This document shows, one piece after another, positions 50,386 to 59,041 of a stretch of DNA of 64,000 nt (the first letter of the stretch is position 1; each line of letters starts with the position of its first letter). The notes under the pieces are model-generated. The model saw only the letters and a program-made list of their open reading frames with translations. It made no database searches and was not told the DNA's origin. A program made the translations under genes and the position numbers. The stretch is from Paenibacillus rhizovicinus (GTDB lineage Bacteria; Bacillota; Bacilli; Paenibacillales; Paenibacillaceae), in assembly GCF_010365285.1 (NCBI RefSeq), contig NZ_CP048286.1, positions 2,003,001-2,067,000 of the forward strand, given 5' to 3'.

Positions 50386-52314
50386 TTAAGCTTCATCGAT
50401 TACAACCCGGTTCCTCCCGCTCTGTTTCGCTTTATACAACGCAAGATCCCCGCGTTTGAACCAATCGGCGTACGCCTCTGCGCCGCTGCGCTGCACGACG
50501 CCGAAGCTTGCCGTGACGACGCCCGCGATCGGATGCTGCCAATTGGCCAGCTTCAAGCGAATTTCCTCCGCGACGCGGCCGCCTTCCGCCAAGCCGCAAT
50601 CCACAAGCAAGACGGCGAATTCCTCGCCGCCCCAGCGCAGGATGATATCCGACTTTCTCGTGGATTCCCGAACGATGTCCGCGGTATTCACGAGTACCTC
50701 GTCGCCCGCATCATGTCCCCAGTTATCGTTCACGCACTTGAAATGATCCAAGTCGAAGAAGATCAACGTGCACCGGACGCCAGAACGTTCATGCCGGTCG
50801 AGCTCGCCCATCGCCGTTTGTTCGAAATGATGGCGATTAAACACGCCGGTCAAGCGATCCGTCGCAGCCATATCGATCAAGTTTTGTTCGTAATATTTTT
50901 TGACCTGCACGTTAATCAAGATGCCTTCGTAGTGATAGCCCGCCTGCTGATTCGGAACCTTGGTGAGATGAATTTCGGCCCAGAAGGATTGCTGTCTCCG
51001 GCTTAATAATTCAGCTTCGATGAAGCATTCCTCCAGCGATTCGCGGACAACGGCCTGTACCCGGTCAAGATCCTCCTGCCGCGCGAACAGCGAAGCGCGC
51101 TCCTGCTGCGCCCACTGCTGGAACTGCTCCTTCGTCTCGCAATCAAACTGGCTGAGGAAGCAAGGATTGCCGTAGAGCAGACGGCCTTTGGGATCGAGCA
51201 GGAAGATGCCGACCGGAACAGACTGCACGATGCGATCCGTCATCTTCTGAATCGAGTTCGCCAGGACGCCAAACTCATCCTTCCGTTCAAGGCCGTAAAT
51301 ACTATGATTCTGATAGGCTTCCTTCCCTTGCAGACTGGCTTTCAATTTCTGAAACGGGGCCGTAAAGATCTTCTGCACGATCAAGCTGATCGCAATCGAC
51401 AACACGAGTACGATCAGCAGAAACATGCCGACGATAAATTTGAAATTCACCGGTGCGTACAGCGCATTTTTCCTGAAAAAGGTGACGACATGCCAATTGG
51501 AATCCAATATCGGCGCGAACGCGGCATACTGATAATGGTTATGATCCATTCGAATGACGGTCGGGCTGCCGGCATCGGCCAGATAGTCCTTGGCTTGCTC
51601 TGTGAACAACGGATCGTCGCTGTATTGGAATAGCGTTTCATTCAACTCTTTGCGATCCCATTCCGCTTCCGAGCTGTCGGAGTCCACCACGATTTGACCT
51701 TGACCGTTCACGATGACCGATTTGGCGCCATCATGCTGATACTTGGAGAAGATATTATGAAGGATCGAATCAATCGTCAGGCCGGTTCCGAATACGCCTA
51801 GATTCCGGCCGTCCTCCCGAACCTTGACATTGATCCACACCCGCGTGACATGCAATAACCGGTTGTACTCGATATTCATATTGTAGGGCGGAGTCTCCTG
51901 CAGCGTATTGAAATACCACGCATCCGCCGTATTGGCCTTATTCAGTACGCCCTGCGCCTCGATGTACATCCCGTCGGATCGATCCTTCATATAGTAAGAC
52001 TGCTTGGAGCCCTCCAGAGCGATAAATCCGTTCTTGTCATGTAGGACTTGAAGCACCGTTTGAAGTTCTTGGAACGCGGCCGCTCGCCGCTGCCCGTCCT
52101 CTTCGTTCTTCATCCAATCCACGATCGCGGAATTCCTCGAAGCGCTTACGGCGATCCCGATCTCGCGGTTGATGTAGCTTCCCAGATCCCCGACCAGCTT
52201 ATCCGTATAAAATTGCGCGTACTCGCTCGAAATTTTCCGGGTCACATTGCCGAACTGTGCCCACATGAATAACGACGTTGCGAGAATGGTGACGAATACC
52301 ACGATCGTCGTCAA
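50386..52314 (-). CDS. sensor diguanylate cyclase (dCache-PAS-GGDEF)
   Basis: About 642 residues: N-terminal transmembrane helix, extracellular dCache-like sensor (about residues 30-275), second helix ('FIVGMFLLIVLVLSIAISLIV'), HAMP-like linker, PAS domain (about 350-470) and GGDEF domain with active-site 'RWGGEEFAVLL' (about residue 561). It should make cyclic-di-GMP from two GTP in response to an external signal. TTG 52314 is the only standard start in frame, but it lacks a ribosome site and truncates the N-terminus; a GGAGG lies about 50 bases upstream, 9 bases before an ATC codon at 52353. The start is therefore uncertain. Confidence 0.85.
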   Translation of the reverse strand: MTTIVVFVTILATSLFMWAQFGNVTRKISSEYAQFYTDKLVGDLGSYINREIGIAVSASRNSAIVDWMKNEEDGQRRAAAFQELQTVLQVLHDKNGFIALEGSKQSYYMKDRSDGMYIEAQGVLNKANTADAWYFNTLQETPPYNMNIEYNRLLHVTRVWINVKVREDGRNLGVFGTGLTIDSILHNIFSKYQHDGAKSVIVNGQGQIVVDSDSSEAEWDRKELNETLFQYSDDPLFTEQAKDYLADAGSPTVIRMDHNHYQYAAFAPILDSNWHVVTFFRKNALYAPVNFKFIVGMFLLIVLVLSIAISLIVQKIFTAPFQKLKASLQGKEAYQNHSIYGLERKDEFGVLANSIQKMTDRIVQSVPVGIFLLDPKGRLLYGNPCFLSQFDCETKEQFQQWAQQERASLFARQEDLDRVQAVVRESLEECFIEAELLSRRQQSFWAEIHLTKVPNQQAGYHYEGILINVQVKKYYEQNLIDMAATDRLTGVFNRHHFEQTAMGELDRHERSGVRCTLIFFDLDHFKCVNDNWGHDAGDEVLVNTADIVRESTRKSDIILRWGGEEFAVLLVDCGLAEGGRVAEEIRLKLANWQHPIAGVVTASFGVVQRSGAEAYADWFKRGDLALYKAKQSGRNRVVIDEA

Positions 52315-52480
52315 GATGATGAATCTCGTATGTATGCTTCTCGAATGTAAGATAAATGTATTCCTCCAGCAGCGCGGCGTTTAGTCATAATCTACTGTAA
52401 CGCTTCGATAATAACAAGGTTATGTTCATAAATTATGGTGTTCGATAACAAAAACAAAAAGCCTTGTTCACGCAAAAAAC

Positions 52481-52521
52481 AAAAAAAGCTTCCCACCCCT
52501 CTCAAAGGGATAGGAAGCTTT
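52481..52521 (-). terminator. terminator of the sugar transporter/response regulator operon
   Basis: GGAAAGCTTCC region (52521-52513) pairs with GGAAGCTTT complement (52493-52485), with an inner CCCT/AGGG stem, followed by seven T on the minus strand. Confidence 0.75.
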
Positions 52522-52548
52522 CCTATTACCAGCTGATCTGCTTGATGC

Positions 52549-53304
52549 TTACCCGTGCTTTTCCTTATAATCCTTCGGCGTCACGCCGACGATTTTCTTG
52601 AACAGCTTGTTGAAATATACCGGATCGCTGTAGCCGACAAGATGCGAAATCTCGTAATTCTTCAGATGCGGATGATCCGTCAGAAACTGCTTGGCCTTGT
52701 CGATGCGCGTTTGAATGAGATAGTCCGTGATCGTCATCGACGTCTTATGCTTGAACAGCCGGCTGATGTAACTCGCATTCATTCCGATCGTGTCGGCAAG
52801 CCGCTCCAGCTCGAAGTTTTTATCGAACTCGCGATCCAGGATTACCTTGATCTCTTCGATAATATAATGCTCTTGCTCCGCGCCCGGCTCGGTTTCCTCG
52901 GGCTCCGGCGTCGCCGCGGAAGCCTGCCCGCGCTCCAGCCGCAGCCGATTCAACAAATCGAACAGCGCGCTCTTGTCGACCGGTTTGAGCAAATATTCCT
53001 TTACGCCGTACCGGAGCGCCGTCCGCGCGTATTCGAAATCGCTGAAGCCGCTGAGTACGATGATCGAAATATCCTTGTGCTTCTCTTTCACGATCTCGAT
53101 GAGCTTCAGCCCATCCATCATCGGCATCTTAATGTCCGTAATGAGCACGTCCGGCTTCTGGCTTTCGTGCTTGGTCAGGAAGGCAAGCGCCTCCTGGCCG
53201 TTACCGAATGAACCGAGCACGTGAAGCTCCGGGTCCATTTTCGTAATGATTTTCTCAAGGCCCAGTCGAATAAACTGTTCGTCGTCGACGATCATGATTT
53301 TCAT
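52549..53304 (-). CDS. YesN-type response regulator (REC + AraC HTH)
   Basis: A 251-residue response regulator. The receiver domain (residues 1-120) has the acidic pair DDE, phospho-acceptor Asp in 'DVLITDIKMPMMDG' and Lys in 'EYLLKPVDKS'. After a linker, two AraC HTH motifs ('ERLADTIGMNASYISRLF' and 'YEISHLVGYSDPVYFNKLF') bind DNA. GGGAGGTG is 11 bases before ATG 53304. Last gene of an operon with a CUT1 binding protein and two permeases. Its natural kinase partner, a YesM-type protein, is encoded 8 kb away at 61653-63506. Confidence 0.88.
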   Translation of the reverse strand: MKIMIVDDEQFIRLGLEKIITKMDPELHVLGSFGNGQEALAFLTKHESQKPDVLITDIKMPMMDGLKLIEIVKEKHKDISIIVLSGFSDFEYARTALRYGVKEYLLKPVDKSALFDLLNRLRLERGQASAATPEPEETEPGAEQEHYIIEEIKVILDREFDKNFELERLADTIGMNASYISRLFKHKTSMTITDYLIQTRIDKAKQFLTDHPHLKNYEISHLVGYSDPVYFNKLFKKIVGVTPKDYKEKHG

Positions 53305-53369
53305 CGCGCTGCTTCACCTCCCGGCCGATTCGGATTACGTACATGATGGGTAGTTTACCTCGCTGCGCT

Positions 53370-54200
53370 TTATTTTACCGCTCCGCTAGTGACGCCTGCG
53401 AAAATATACTTCTGCAGGAACAAGTAGATGACTGCCGTCGGAATCATAATCATGATGATCGCCGCGGACACGCTCTGCCAATCGCCGCTGTTCACGCCGA
53501 AGAACCTCATAAGCGATGTCGATACGACGACCAGTTCCGGCTTCGGCATGTATAGGAATGGCGTGTACATATCGTTGTAGATGCTGATCGTCTTCAAGAT
53601 GATGATCGTCGCCGTCGCCGGCGCGAGCAATGGGAAAATCACTTGCCAGTAGATCCGGAACAGCGACGCGCCCTCGATCATCGCGCATTCGTCGAGATCA
53701 TAAGGGATGTTGCGAATGAACTGCAGGTAGATGTAGATCTGCAGAATGTCCGCCCCGATGTATAGAAGGATGGGACCTCCGAGCGTGTTCGTCAAGTGCA
53801 GATGCTGAATCGTCTTGTAGTTGACGACCTGCGTCGTAATGGACGGAATGACCGTCGCCATCAGGAACAATCCGAGGAGCAGCCCTTTTCCCTTGAAGTT
53901 AAAACGGCCGACCGCATAACAGAACGCCGATCCCAGCAAAATATTAAAGAACAAGGTGACCGCTACGATAATGAGCGTATTGCCGAACGCCCTGCTCATG
54001 TTCGCCTGTTCGAACGCATGGCCGAAGTTGGCCAAGTGGATGAACGAATCGGGCAGCGACATCGTCGATTTCGTATTGAATTCGTCCTTTGTTTTGAACG
54101 CGTTTACGACAATGATGTAAGGCGGGAATAAGACGAGAAACGAAGCGACGAGCAGCGACAAATATTTAACGGTATTCCATACCGGATTTCGCGCGACCAT
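53370..54200 (-). CDS. carbohydrate ABC transporter permease 2 (MalG/LplC type)
   Basis: A 276-residue permease with six helices. The EAA-type loop is 'DECAMIEGASLFRIYWQVIFP' split around residue 165. The C-terminus 'QKYIFAGVTSGAVK' is the classical MalG-type end. It lies 3 bases after permease 1 and 65 bases before the response regulator gene. It forms a heterodimer with the UgpA/LplB-type permease. No ATPase gene is present; CUT1 systems of this group usually share an MsmK/MsmX ATPase encoded elsewhere. Confidence 0.9.
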   Translation of the reverse strand: MVARNPVWNTVKYLSLLVASFLVLFPPYIIVVNAFKTKDEFNTKSTMSLPDSFIHLANFGHAFEQANMSRAFGNTLIIVAVTLFFNILLGSAFCYAVGRFNFKGKGLLLGLFLMATVIPSITTQVVNYKTIQHLHLTNTLGGPILLYIGADILQIYIYLQFIRNIPYDLDECAMIEGASLFRIYWQVIFPLLAPATATIIILKTISIYNDMYTPFLYMPKPELVVVSTSLMRFFGVNSGDWQSVSAAIIMIMIPTAVIYLFLQKYIFAGVTSGAVK

Positions 54201-54203
54201 GCT

Positions 54204-55088
54204 TTATTCCCCCTTTCTGCTGAAGATAAGCCGTTGGATGGAGAGCACGACGACTACGAATAGGAGCAGGACGACGCTCATGGCCGATGCAAGGCCGTAG
54301 TTGTTGAATTGGAACGCCGTTTCGAGAATTTTCATGACGTACGTTTCACTGTGGCCCGCCGGACCGCCGTTCGTCAAGACGAATGGCAGGTCGAACACCT
54401 CGAGCGCGCCCGTCACCGTCAGGAAGAAGTTAAGCTCGATGATCTTATAGATGTTCGGCAGCGTAATGTACAGGAACTGCTTCCAGCCCGTAGCGCCGTC
54501 GATGCTCGCCGCCTCGTAAAGGTCGCCGGGAATGGACTGCAGCGCCGCTAAGTAAATGACCATATTGAAGCCCATGAACTTCCAGAATCCGATGGAGGCA
54601 AGGGTAAAGTTGACGAAATGCTCATTGCCGAGCCAGCTCGTATCGCCGCTGAGGCCAATGGAGTGGAGCAGCAGGTTCAACGATCCGTTCGTCGTATCGA
54701 AGACGTAGCCGAACAGATAAGAAACCGCAACGCCGTTCAGGATGTATGGTAAAAAGAGCAGCAGGCGGAAGAACAGCTTTCCTTTCAGCTTGCCGTTCAA
54801 GACGATTGCAAAGTAAATGGCCGCAATGTTCTGGACGATACCTACCGCGAAGTAAGCGAAGTTATGCGTGAAGACACCGAAGAGCTCGGAGTTCGAGAAA
54901 ACCTCTTTATAGTTGTCCCAGCCGATCCAGCTTTTATCTGGACTCATGCCGTCCCAATTGGTGAAGCTCAGATGAATCAATTCAAGCGTCGGGTAATACG
55001 AGAACGTAAGAAGCAATAGTAACGGGATGATCGTGAATCCCAGGATGATGATTAATCGCTGTTTCTTGAACGATAGGTTGCTGAGCAT
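54204..55088 (-). CDS. carbohydrate ABC transporter permease 1 (UgpA/LplB type)
   Basis: A 294-residue permease with six helices and the EAA loop 'YEAASIDGATGWKQFLYITLP' near residue 195. The N-terminus 'FTIIPLLLLLTFSYYPTLELI' and 'LSFTNWDG' are typical of the UgpA/LplB group. Co-transcribed with binding protein 1 (96-base gap) and permease 2 (3-base gap). Substrate is an oligosaccharide or glycoside that cannot be specified. Confidence 0.9.
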   Translation of the reverse strand: MLSNLSFKKQRLIIILGFTIIPLLLLLTFSYYPTLELIHLSFTNWDGMSPDKSWIGWDNYKEVFSNSELFGVFTHNFAYFAVGIVQNIAAIYFAIVLNGKLKGKLFFRLLLFLPYILNGVAVSYLFGYVFDTTNGSLNLLLHSIGLSGDTSWLGNEHFVNFTLASIGFWKFMGFNMVIYLAALQSIPGDLYEAASIDGATGWKQFLYITLPNIYKIIELNFFLTVTGALEVFDLPFVLTNGGPAGHSETYVMKILETAFQFNNYGLASAMSVVLLLFVVVVLSIQRLIFSRKGE

Positions 55089-55184
55089 GGTGCATCATTC
55101 CTTTCAGGCGTCTGACGGATGCGAGCGCCCCTGCCGTTATCAGCAGGAGCGCCCATCACCGGTCATCGGACGAGAGTGGCTGGA

Positions 55185-56534
55185 TTATTTAACGAATTCT
55201 TTTCTCGCTTTCGCCCATTGGCCGTTCACTTTGTCGAATACTTTCTGCGGATCCTTGGCAAGCACGAACTCTTGAACGAGCGCGTCCATGTCGATTTGCG
55301 CTTTGTTCTGGATGCTCAGCGCCGTATCGTCGGTCGGAACCGCTTCGACGAACGTAGGGTTGTAGCTGTTGAATTCCGTCAATTGCGCCAGTTTAGGCTC
55401 TTTGCTCTTCAGCGTCGGAATGAAGCCCGCGAAATCGTCGTAGCCGGATTCTTCGATCATCCATTGGATGAACGCTTTGGCTGCCGCTACGTTGCCGTCT
55501 TTATTCACGCCGTAGAACCAGTCCGGATTCAAAGGCGCTTTCGCTTGGCCGGAGTTGTCGGCAGGGAATGGGAAGAAGCCTACGTCTTCTGTCTTCGCGC
55601 CTGCATCAACGACTTGGTTGATGACCCAGTTGCCGAGCAGGTACATGCCGAATTTGCCTTGCGCTACGTCCTTCTTGGATTGTTCCCAGTTCGTGGAGTT
55701 CACGTCTTTCTCCAGGAAGCCTTTCGTGTACAGCTCCTTCAGGATGGAGAACGACTTGCCGTACGTGTTGTCCAGCGTGTATGGCGTGTCCGTGTCTTTA
55801 CGGCTGTTAGCCGTGTCGGCTTTGCCCGTGATGACTGCAGGCACGTCGTTGTACCAAGCGCCGAGCGGCCATTTGTCCTTGAAGTTGGACGCGAGCGGCA
55901 CGATGCCGGCGTCTTTCAGCTTCTGGCACGCTGCGAGGAACTCGTCGTACGTTTTCGGAACGTCCGTGATGCCGGCTTTCGCGAACGCCTGCTTGTTGTA
56001 TACGATACCGACCGTGCTGTTACCGGAGGAGATCCCGTACGATTTGCCGTCGAACGATTTGAAATCTTTGAAGTAGATGTCGCCGTCGAACTTGACGTCG
56101 TCAAGCGGAGCGAAGTATTTCGGGAAATCGGCATTCGGGATCAGCGTGCTCAGCAGGACGACGTCCGGGAAGCTGCCCGACGCGATGCGGATTTTCTCGT
56201 TCTTGTCATAATCCGTGATCGCTTCGAATTGCAGGTCCACCTTCGGATATTTTGCTTCGAAACGCTTCTCGTAGTCCTTGTACTCTTTATCTACCATATC
56301 CGTACGGTTCGTCAGGAATACGACTTTGCCGCTGATGTCCGCGTCGCCGCCGGCATTCGCCGTACCGCCGTTGTTCGTCGTTCCGGCATTGTTCGTTGTA
56401 CCGGCATTTGCCGTCGTATCGTTGCCAGCGTTATTGGCCTTGCTATTGTTATCGCTTTCATTGTTGCTGCCACAAGCCGCCAAAGTTGTAACCATAAGGA
56501 GTGAAACCATCGAGTATGCAATTGTTTTTTTCAT
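55185..56534 (-). CDS. carbohydrate-binding lipoprotein 1 (CUT1 SBP)
   Basis: A 449-residue lipoprotein: signal peptide with lipobox LAAC (Cys about residue 21), then an Asn/Thr/Gly-rich linker of about 45 residues ('NAGTTNNAGTTNNGG' type), then a family 1 solute-binding fold. It shares 'GNWVINQVVDAGAKTEDVGFFPFP' almost verbatim with binding protein 2 at 60316. ATG 56534 was chosen for GGGGGAAG at 5 bases upstream. Two abutting cre-like boxes lie between promoter and start, so it should be glucose-repressed. Confidence 0.9.
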   Translation of the reverse strand: MKKTIAYSMVSLLMVTTLAACGSNNESDNNSKANNAGNDTTANAGTTNNAGTTNNGGTANAGGDADISGKVVFLTNRTDMVDKEYKDYEKRFEAKYPKVDLQFEAITDYDKNEKIRIASGSFPDVVLLSTLIPNADFPKYFAPLDDVKFDGDIYFKDFKSFDGKSYGISSGNSTVGIVYNKQAFAKAGITDVPKTYDEFLAACQKLKDAGIVPLASNFKDKWPLGAWYNDVPAVITGKADTANSRKDTDTPYTLDNTYGKSFSILKELYTKGFLEKDVNSTNWEQSKKDVAQGKFGMYLLGNWVINQVVDAGAKTEDVGFFPFPADNSGQAKAPLNPDWFYGVNKDGNVAAAKAFIQWMIEESGYDDFAGFIPTLKSKEPKLAQLTEFNSYNPTFVEAVPTDDTALSIQNKAQIDMDALVQEFVLAKDPQKVFDKVNGQWAKARKEFVK

Positions 56535-56557
56535 GTACTCTTCCCCCTGTTTCATTG

Positions 56558-56584
56558 TGATTGCGCTTACTGGTTGCGCTTACA
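56558..56584 (-). promoter_or_regulatory. two abutting cre-like boxes upstream of binding protein 1
   Basis: On the minus strand TGTAAGCGCAACCA (56584-56571) and AGTAAGCGCAATCA (56571-56558) both resemble the CcpA cre consensus (two mismatches each) and share the base at 56571, a 13-base period. They lie 25-50 bases upstream of the start codon, a repression position. Confidence 0.6.
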
Positions 56585-56663
56585 AGGTAATCTTACTCCT
56601 TTAGTCCTAACGGTAAAATGGTTTCAATTGTGATTTGTAGTTCTCAATTTACCTATCTGATCA

Positions 56664-56698
56664 CACAAAAAACCGGTCTGCCCATAAAGGCAGCCGGT
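56664..56698 (-). terminator. terminator of the ATP-grasp operon
   Basis: ACCGGCTGCC (56698-56689) pairs with GGCAGACCGGT (56682-56672) followed by six T on the minus strand. The stem is nearly identical to the terminator at 60223-60258. Confidence 0.8.
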
Positions 56699-56793
56699 AT
56701 TGTCGATTCTATGCGCTAATGATAATAGCCAGGTAACCTCGCAGCTATCGCAGCCATTCTGCTTGCTCAGCAGCTGGATAAACAGCGAAGCGA

Positions 56794-57186
56794 TTAAATA
56801 ATTAGACTGCTGACCGCGAAGCTCGTTCCGAGAAATACGCAGAACAACAGCGTGCCAATGGCCACATTGCCCTTCTGCAAATGCTCGGCCACGTTCAAGT
56901 TCGGCGTGACCAGCTCGAAAATCCAATAAGCGGCGATCAGGCAAACATAGCCGACCGCAAACCACATCATAACATACCAAATCGATGTGTTCGTGTACGC
57001 GGCCACGCCGAGAATTACCGCGGTGGCCAGAAATTTGCCTCCGAGAGCCAGACCGACGGCGACATTGCCTTTGCGCAGTTCATCCATATCGCGGAACGGC
57101 GTCATCCAGCTGAATATGAGCATGCCTAACAATTGAAGCCCAATAAACGAGACGACGCTGACTACAAGATTAATGACGATCGTCAT
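56794..57186 (-). CDS. DUF350 family membrane protein (YjfL-like)
   Basis: A 130-residue protein with four predicted transmembrane helices and the DUF350 repeat pattern: 'DELRKGNVAVGLALGGKFLATAVI' and 'EHLQKGNVAIGTLLFCVFLG', each split, are the internal duplicated motif. ATG 57186 overlaps the stop of the lipoprotein gene (ATGA), with GGGGGTG upstream. In E. coli the homologue YjfL is linked to YjfC, an ATP-grasp protein related to the one encoded two genes upstream, so the association is conserved across phyla. Molecular function unknown. Confidence 0.85.
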   Translation of the reverse strand: MTIVINLVVSVVSFIGLQLLGMLIFSWMTPFRDMDELRKGNVAVGLALGGKFLATAVILGVAAYTNTSIWYVMMWFAVGYVCLIAAYWIFELVTPNLNVAEHLQKGNVAIGTLLFCVFLGTSFAVSSLII

Positions 57187-57842
57187 TCGGCCCACCCCCG
57201 GAATTTAGCATATGCCAGATCATAATCGGCGTAATCGTGGATTTCTTCCAGCTTGATCAGCACCTGCTTCAAGCTCTTCATCTTTGCATACCGCTGCTCG
57301 TCGATCGGCTGCTTGAGCTGATTGCCCGACGGCAGCGTAATAACGGCAAACTGGCGTGATTTGCCTTGATACGACGTCTTATACACGCCGACGAGCTGGA
57401 CGGTCGTCTGCAGGTCAACTTTCACGTTGGCCAGGTCAGCCTTCGCCTTCGCTTCGTCCGGATAGGACTTGATCGCCTGCCAGGCAGACAGTTGAATCTG
57501 GTCGCTGCCGGTTTCGGTCGTGGTCATCTCGGCCGTCATATATTGCAGCGTCCATACTTTATCGCCCGTGGCATAGTTGCCGTCATTCGGCAGCAGCGCG
57601 TTATCCGGCAGAATCACCATGTCGCCGCCTACCAAATCGCCGACGTCGCCTTGCACGATCCGATAATCCCAAGGAATTTTACCTTCCTGCGCGCTATCGG
57701 CCGTGTCGGATGCTTGCGTCGTCGACAACACGGATGCCTGATTCGAGGAGTTGCAGGCGCTCAGCAGCAAGCCCGCCAGCACAACGGGCAGAACAAGCCT
57801 GTACAGCCGTGCCGGCTTCCCCGCCCGGATTAGTTTCATCAT
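57183..57842 (-). CDS. hypothetical lipoprotein of the ATP-grasp operon
   Basis: A 219-residue lipoprotein: signal peptide 'LVLPVVLAGLLLSAC' with Cys about residue 26, a short Ser/Thr/Gln linker, and a mixed alpha/beta domain ('IPWDYRIVQGDVGDLVGGDMV', split; 'KVWTLQYMTAEM'; 'KSRQFAVITLPSG'). I do not recognise the domain. ATG 57842 overlaps the stop of the ATP-grasp gene (TGATG). Exposed on the outer face of the membrane, it may receive, present or sense the product of the ligase. Confidence 0.7.
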   Translation of the reverse strand: MMKLIRAGKPARLYRLVLPVVLAGLLLSACNSSNQASVLSTTQASDTADSAQEGKIPWDYRIVQGDVGDLVGGDMVILPDNALLPNDGNYATGDKVWTLQYMTAEMTTTETGSDQIQLSAWQAIKSYPDEAKAKADLANVKVDLQTTVQLVGVYKTSYQGKSRQFAVITLPSGNQLKQPIDEQRYAKMKSLKQVLIKLEEIHDYADYDLAYAKFRGWAE

Positions 57843-59041
57843 CAGTCTCTCACTCCCAATGCTACGAAATGGCTTGTATTGCCCGTAATCGGGCCTCCTG
57901 CCCGCCCAAGCATGCCGCAAGGCGTTCCATTAATAACGAACATGCCCGTCAACAGGTGCAGTTCGCCTTCCGCGGTATGAATGCGGGCAAGCTCGGCCCG
58001 CTTCTGAAATACGAGCGGGAACAGCTCGCTTGTGTCGAAACCGTCTTCGTCCGCCAGCTCCAGCTCGCCTTCCCCGTCGAATAAGCGGACAGACCCGCCC
58101 TCCCGGCCGAACATCGACTTCGAGACGAAGCTGCCTTCGAAGACCGGATTGTTGTAAGCAGGGAGCATGTATTGGCCGATCGCTTCCCGTTCCTCCGGGT
58201 CGAACAGCATGCCGAGTTCATACAGTCCCCATACGGCTGCGAGCAGTCCTTTCGACTGAAGCACGATGCTGTGAATCGGATTATGCAGCTTCAGCTCCCC
58301 GTTCTCCACGGCATACGCGAACGCTTCTCCCCCTTCGTCCACGGCCATCCATTCCTTCGGATACAACGCGAACAGGCTTCGAATCGTGTTACCTTCTCCG
58401 TCCTTCATGATGCCTTCATCGACCCAGAGATCCAGGCAGTCCAGGCACCGCATCGGCAAGCCGCTGTGCTTCGCCAGCGCTTCAATGGTGCCGGAATCCT
58501 CGATATGCGTGCCGTAGTCGACGCAGGCTGCTGCTTCGAGGCGTTCCTCGCCCCAGGCTGCGGCAACATATCCGGCCATGCCTTCATTCGGAGAGGCGAC
58601 GCCGGCTTCGCTGCAGAGCCACGGCGTAGCGATGGCCGCCTCCACATACCCTGTCGGCGTGTCCGCATTCAGCTCCAGCAGCTTGATCGCGCCTTCATTC
58701 GATATGGCAAAATCAAATCTGGCATACTTGCTGATGAGTCCCTTCGGCGGCACGGGCAGCAGGTCGAGCGCATCCCACAGCACGTCGGGAATGCCGAGCA
58801 GTTCATAAAATTCCGGCTTTCCCATCACATGGCGAGCCGTCTTATCAAGAATATGCCATAGCTTCGCGGAAGCAGCCTCCAGCTCGCCGTATAATGCGCG
58901 CGGCATGAGGACAAGCTGATCGATCCAATAGGGTTCGTCTTCGATGTCCGCCCATCCGAATCCGAGCTCGCGCAATTGCGCGACTCTGGCGGCGCGATCC
59001 GCATGCGGCTGTCCGATGACTTCAAATACATGCTTCGTCAA
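57842..59041 (-). CDS. glutathionylspermidine synthase family ATP-grasp ligase (YjfC/YgiC-like)
   Basis: A 399-residue protein matching the GSP_synth ATP-grasp family: 'DEPYWIDQLVLMPRALYGEL' near the N-terminus, 'FDFAISNEGAIKLLELNADTPTG' and 'FVSKSMFGREGGSVRLFDGEG' for ATP and metal binding, and 'GPITGNTSHFV' at the end. No amidase domain, so it is like E. coli YjfC/YgiC and not the bifunctional Gsp enzyme. Expected chemistry is ATP-dependent amide bond formation between a carboxylate and an amine. The start is TTG 59041 with GGAGG 9 bases upstream; it overlaps the stop of the Ser-rich protein gene (TTGA). Confidence 0.86.
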   Translation of the reverse strand: MTKHVFEVIGQPHADRAARVAQLRELGFGWADIEDEPYWIDQLVLMPRALYGELEAASAKLWHILDKTARHVMGKPEFYELLGIPDVLWDALDLLPVPPKGLISKYARFDFAISNEGAIKLLELNADTPTGYVEAAIATPWLCSEAGVASPNEGMAGYVAAAWGEERLEAAACVDYGTHIEDSGTIEALAKHSGLPMRCLDCLDLWVDEGIMKDGEGNTIRSLFALYPKEWMAVDEGGEAFAYAVENGELKLHNPIHSIVLQSKGLLAAVWGLYELGMLFDPEEREAIGQYMLPAYNNPVFEGSFVSKSMFGREGGSVRLFDGEGELELADEDGFDTSELFPLVFQKRAELARIHTAEGELHLLTGMFVINGTPCGMLGRAGGPITGNTSHFVALGVRD

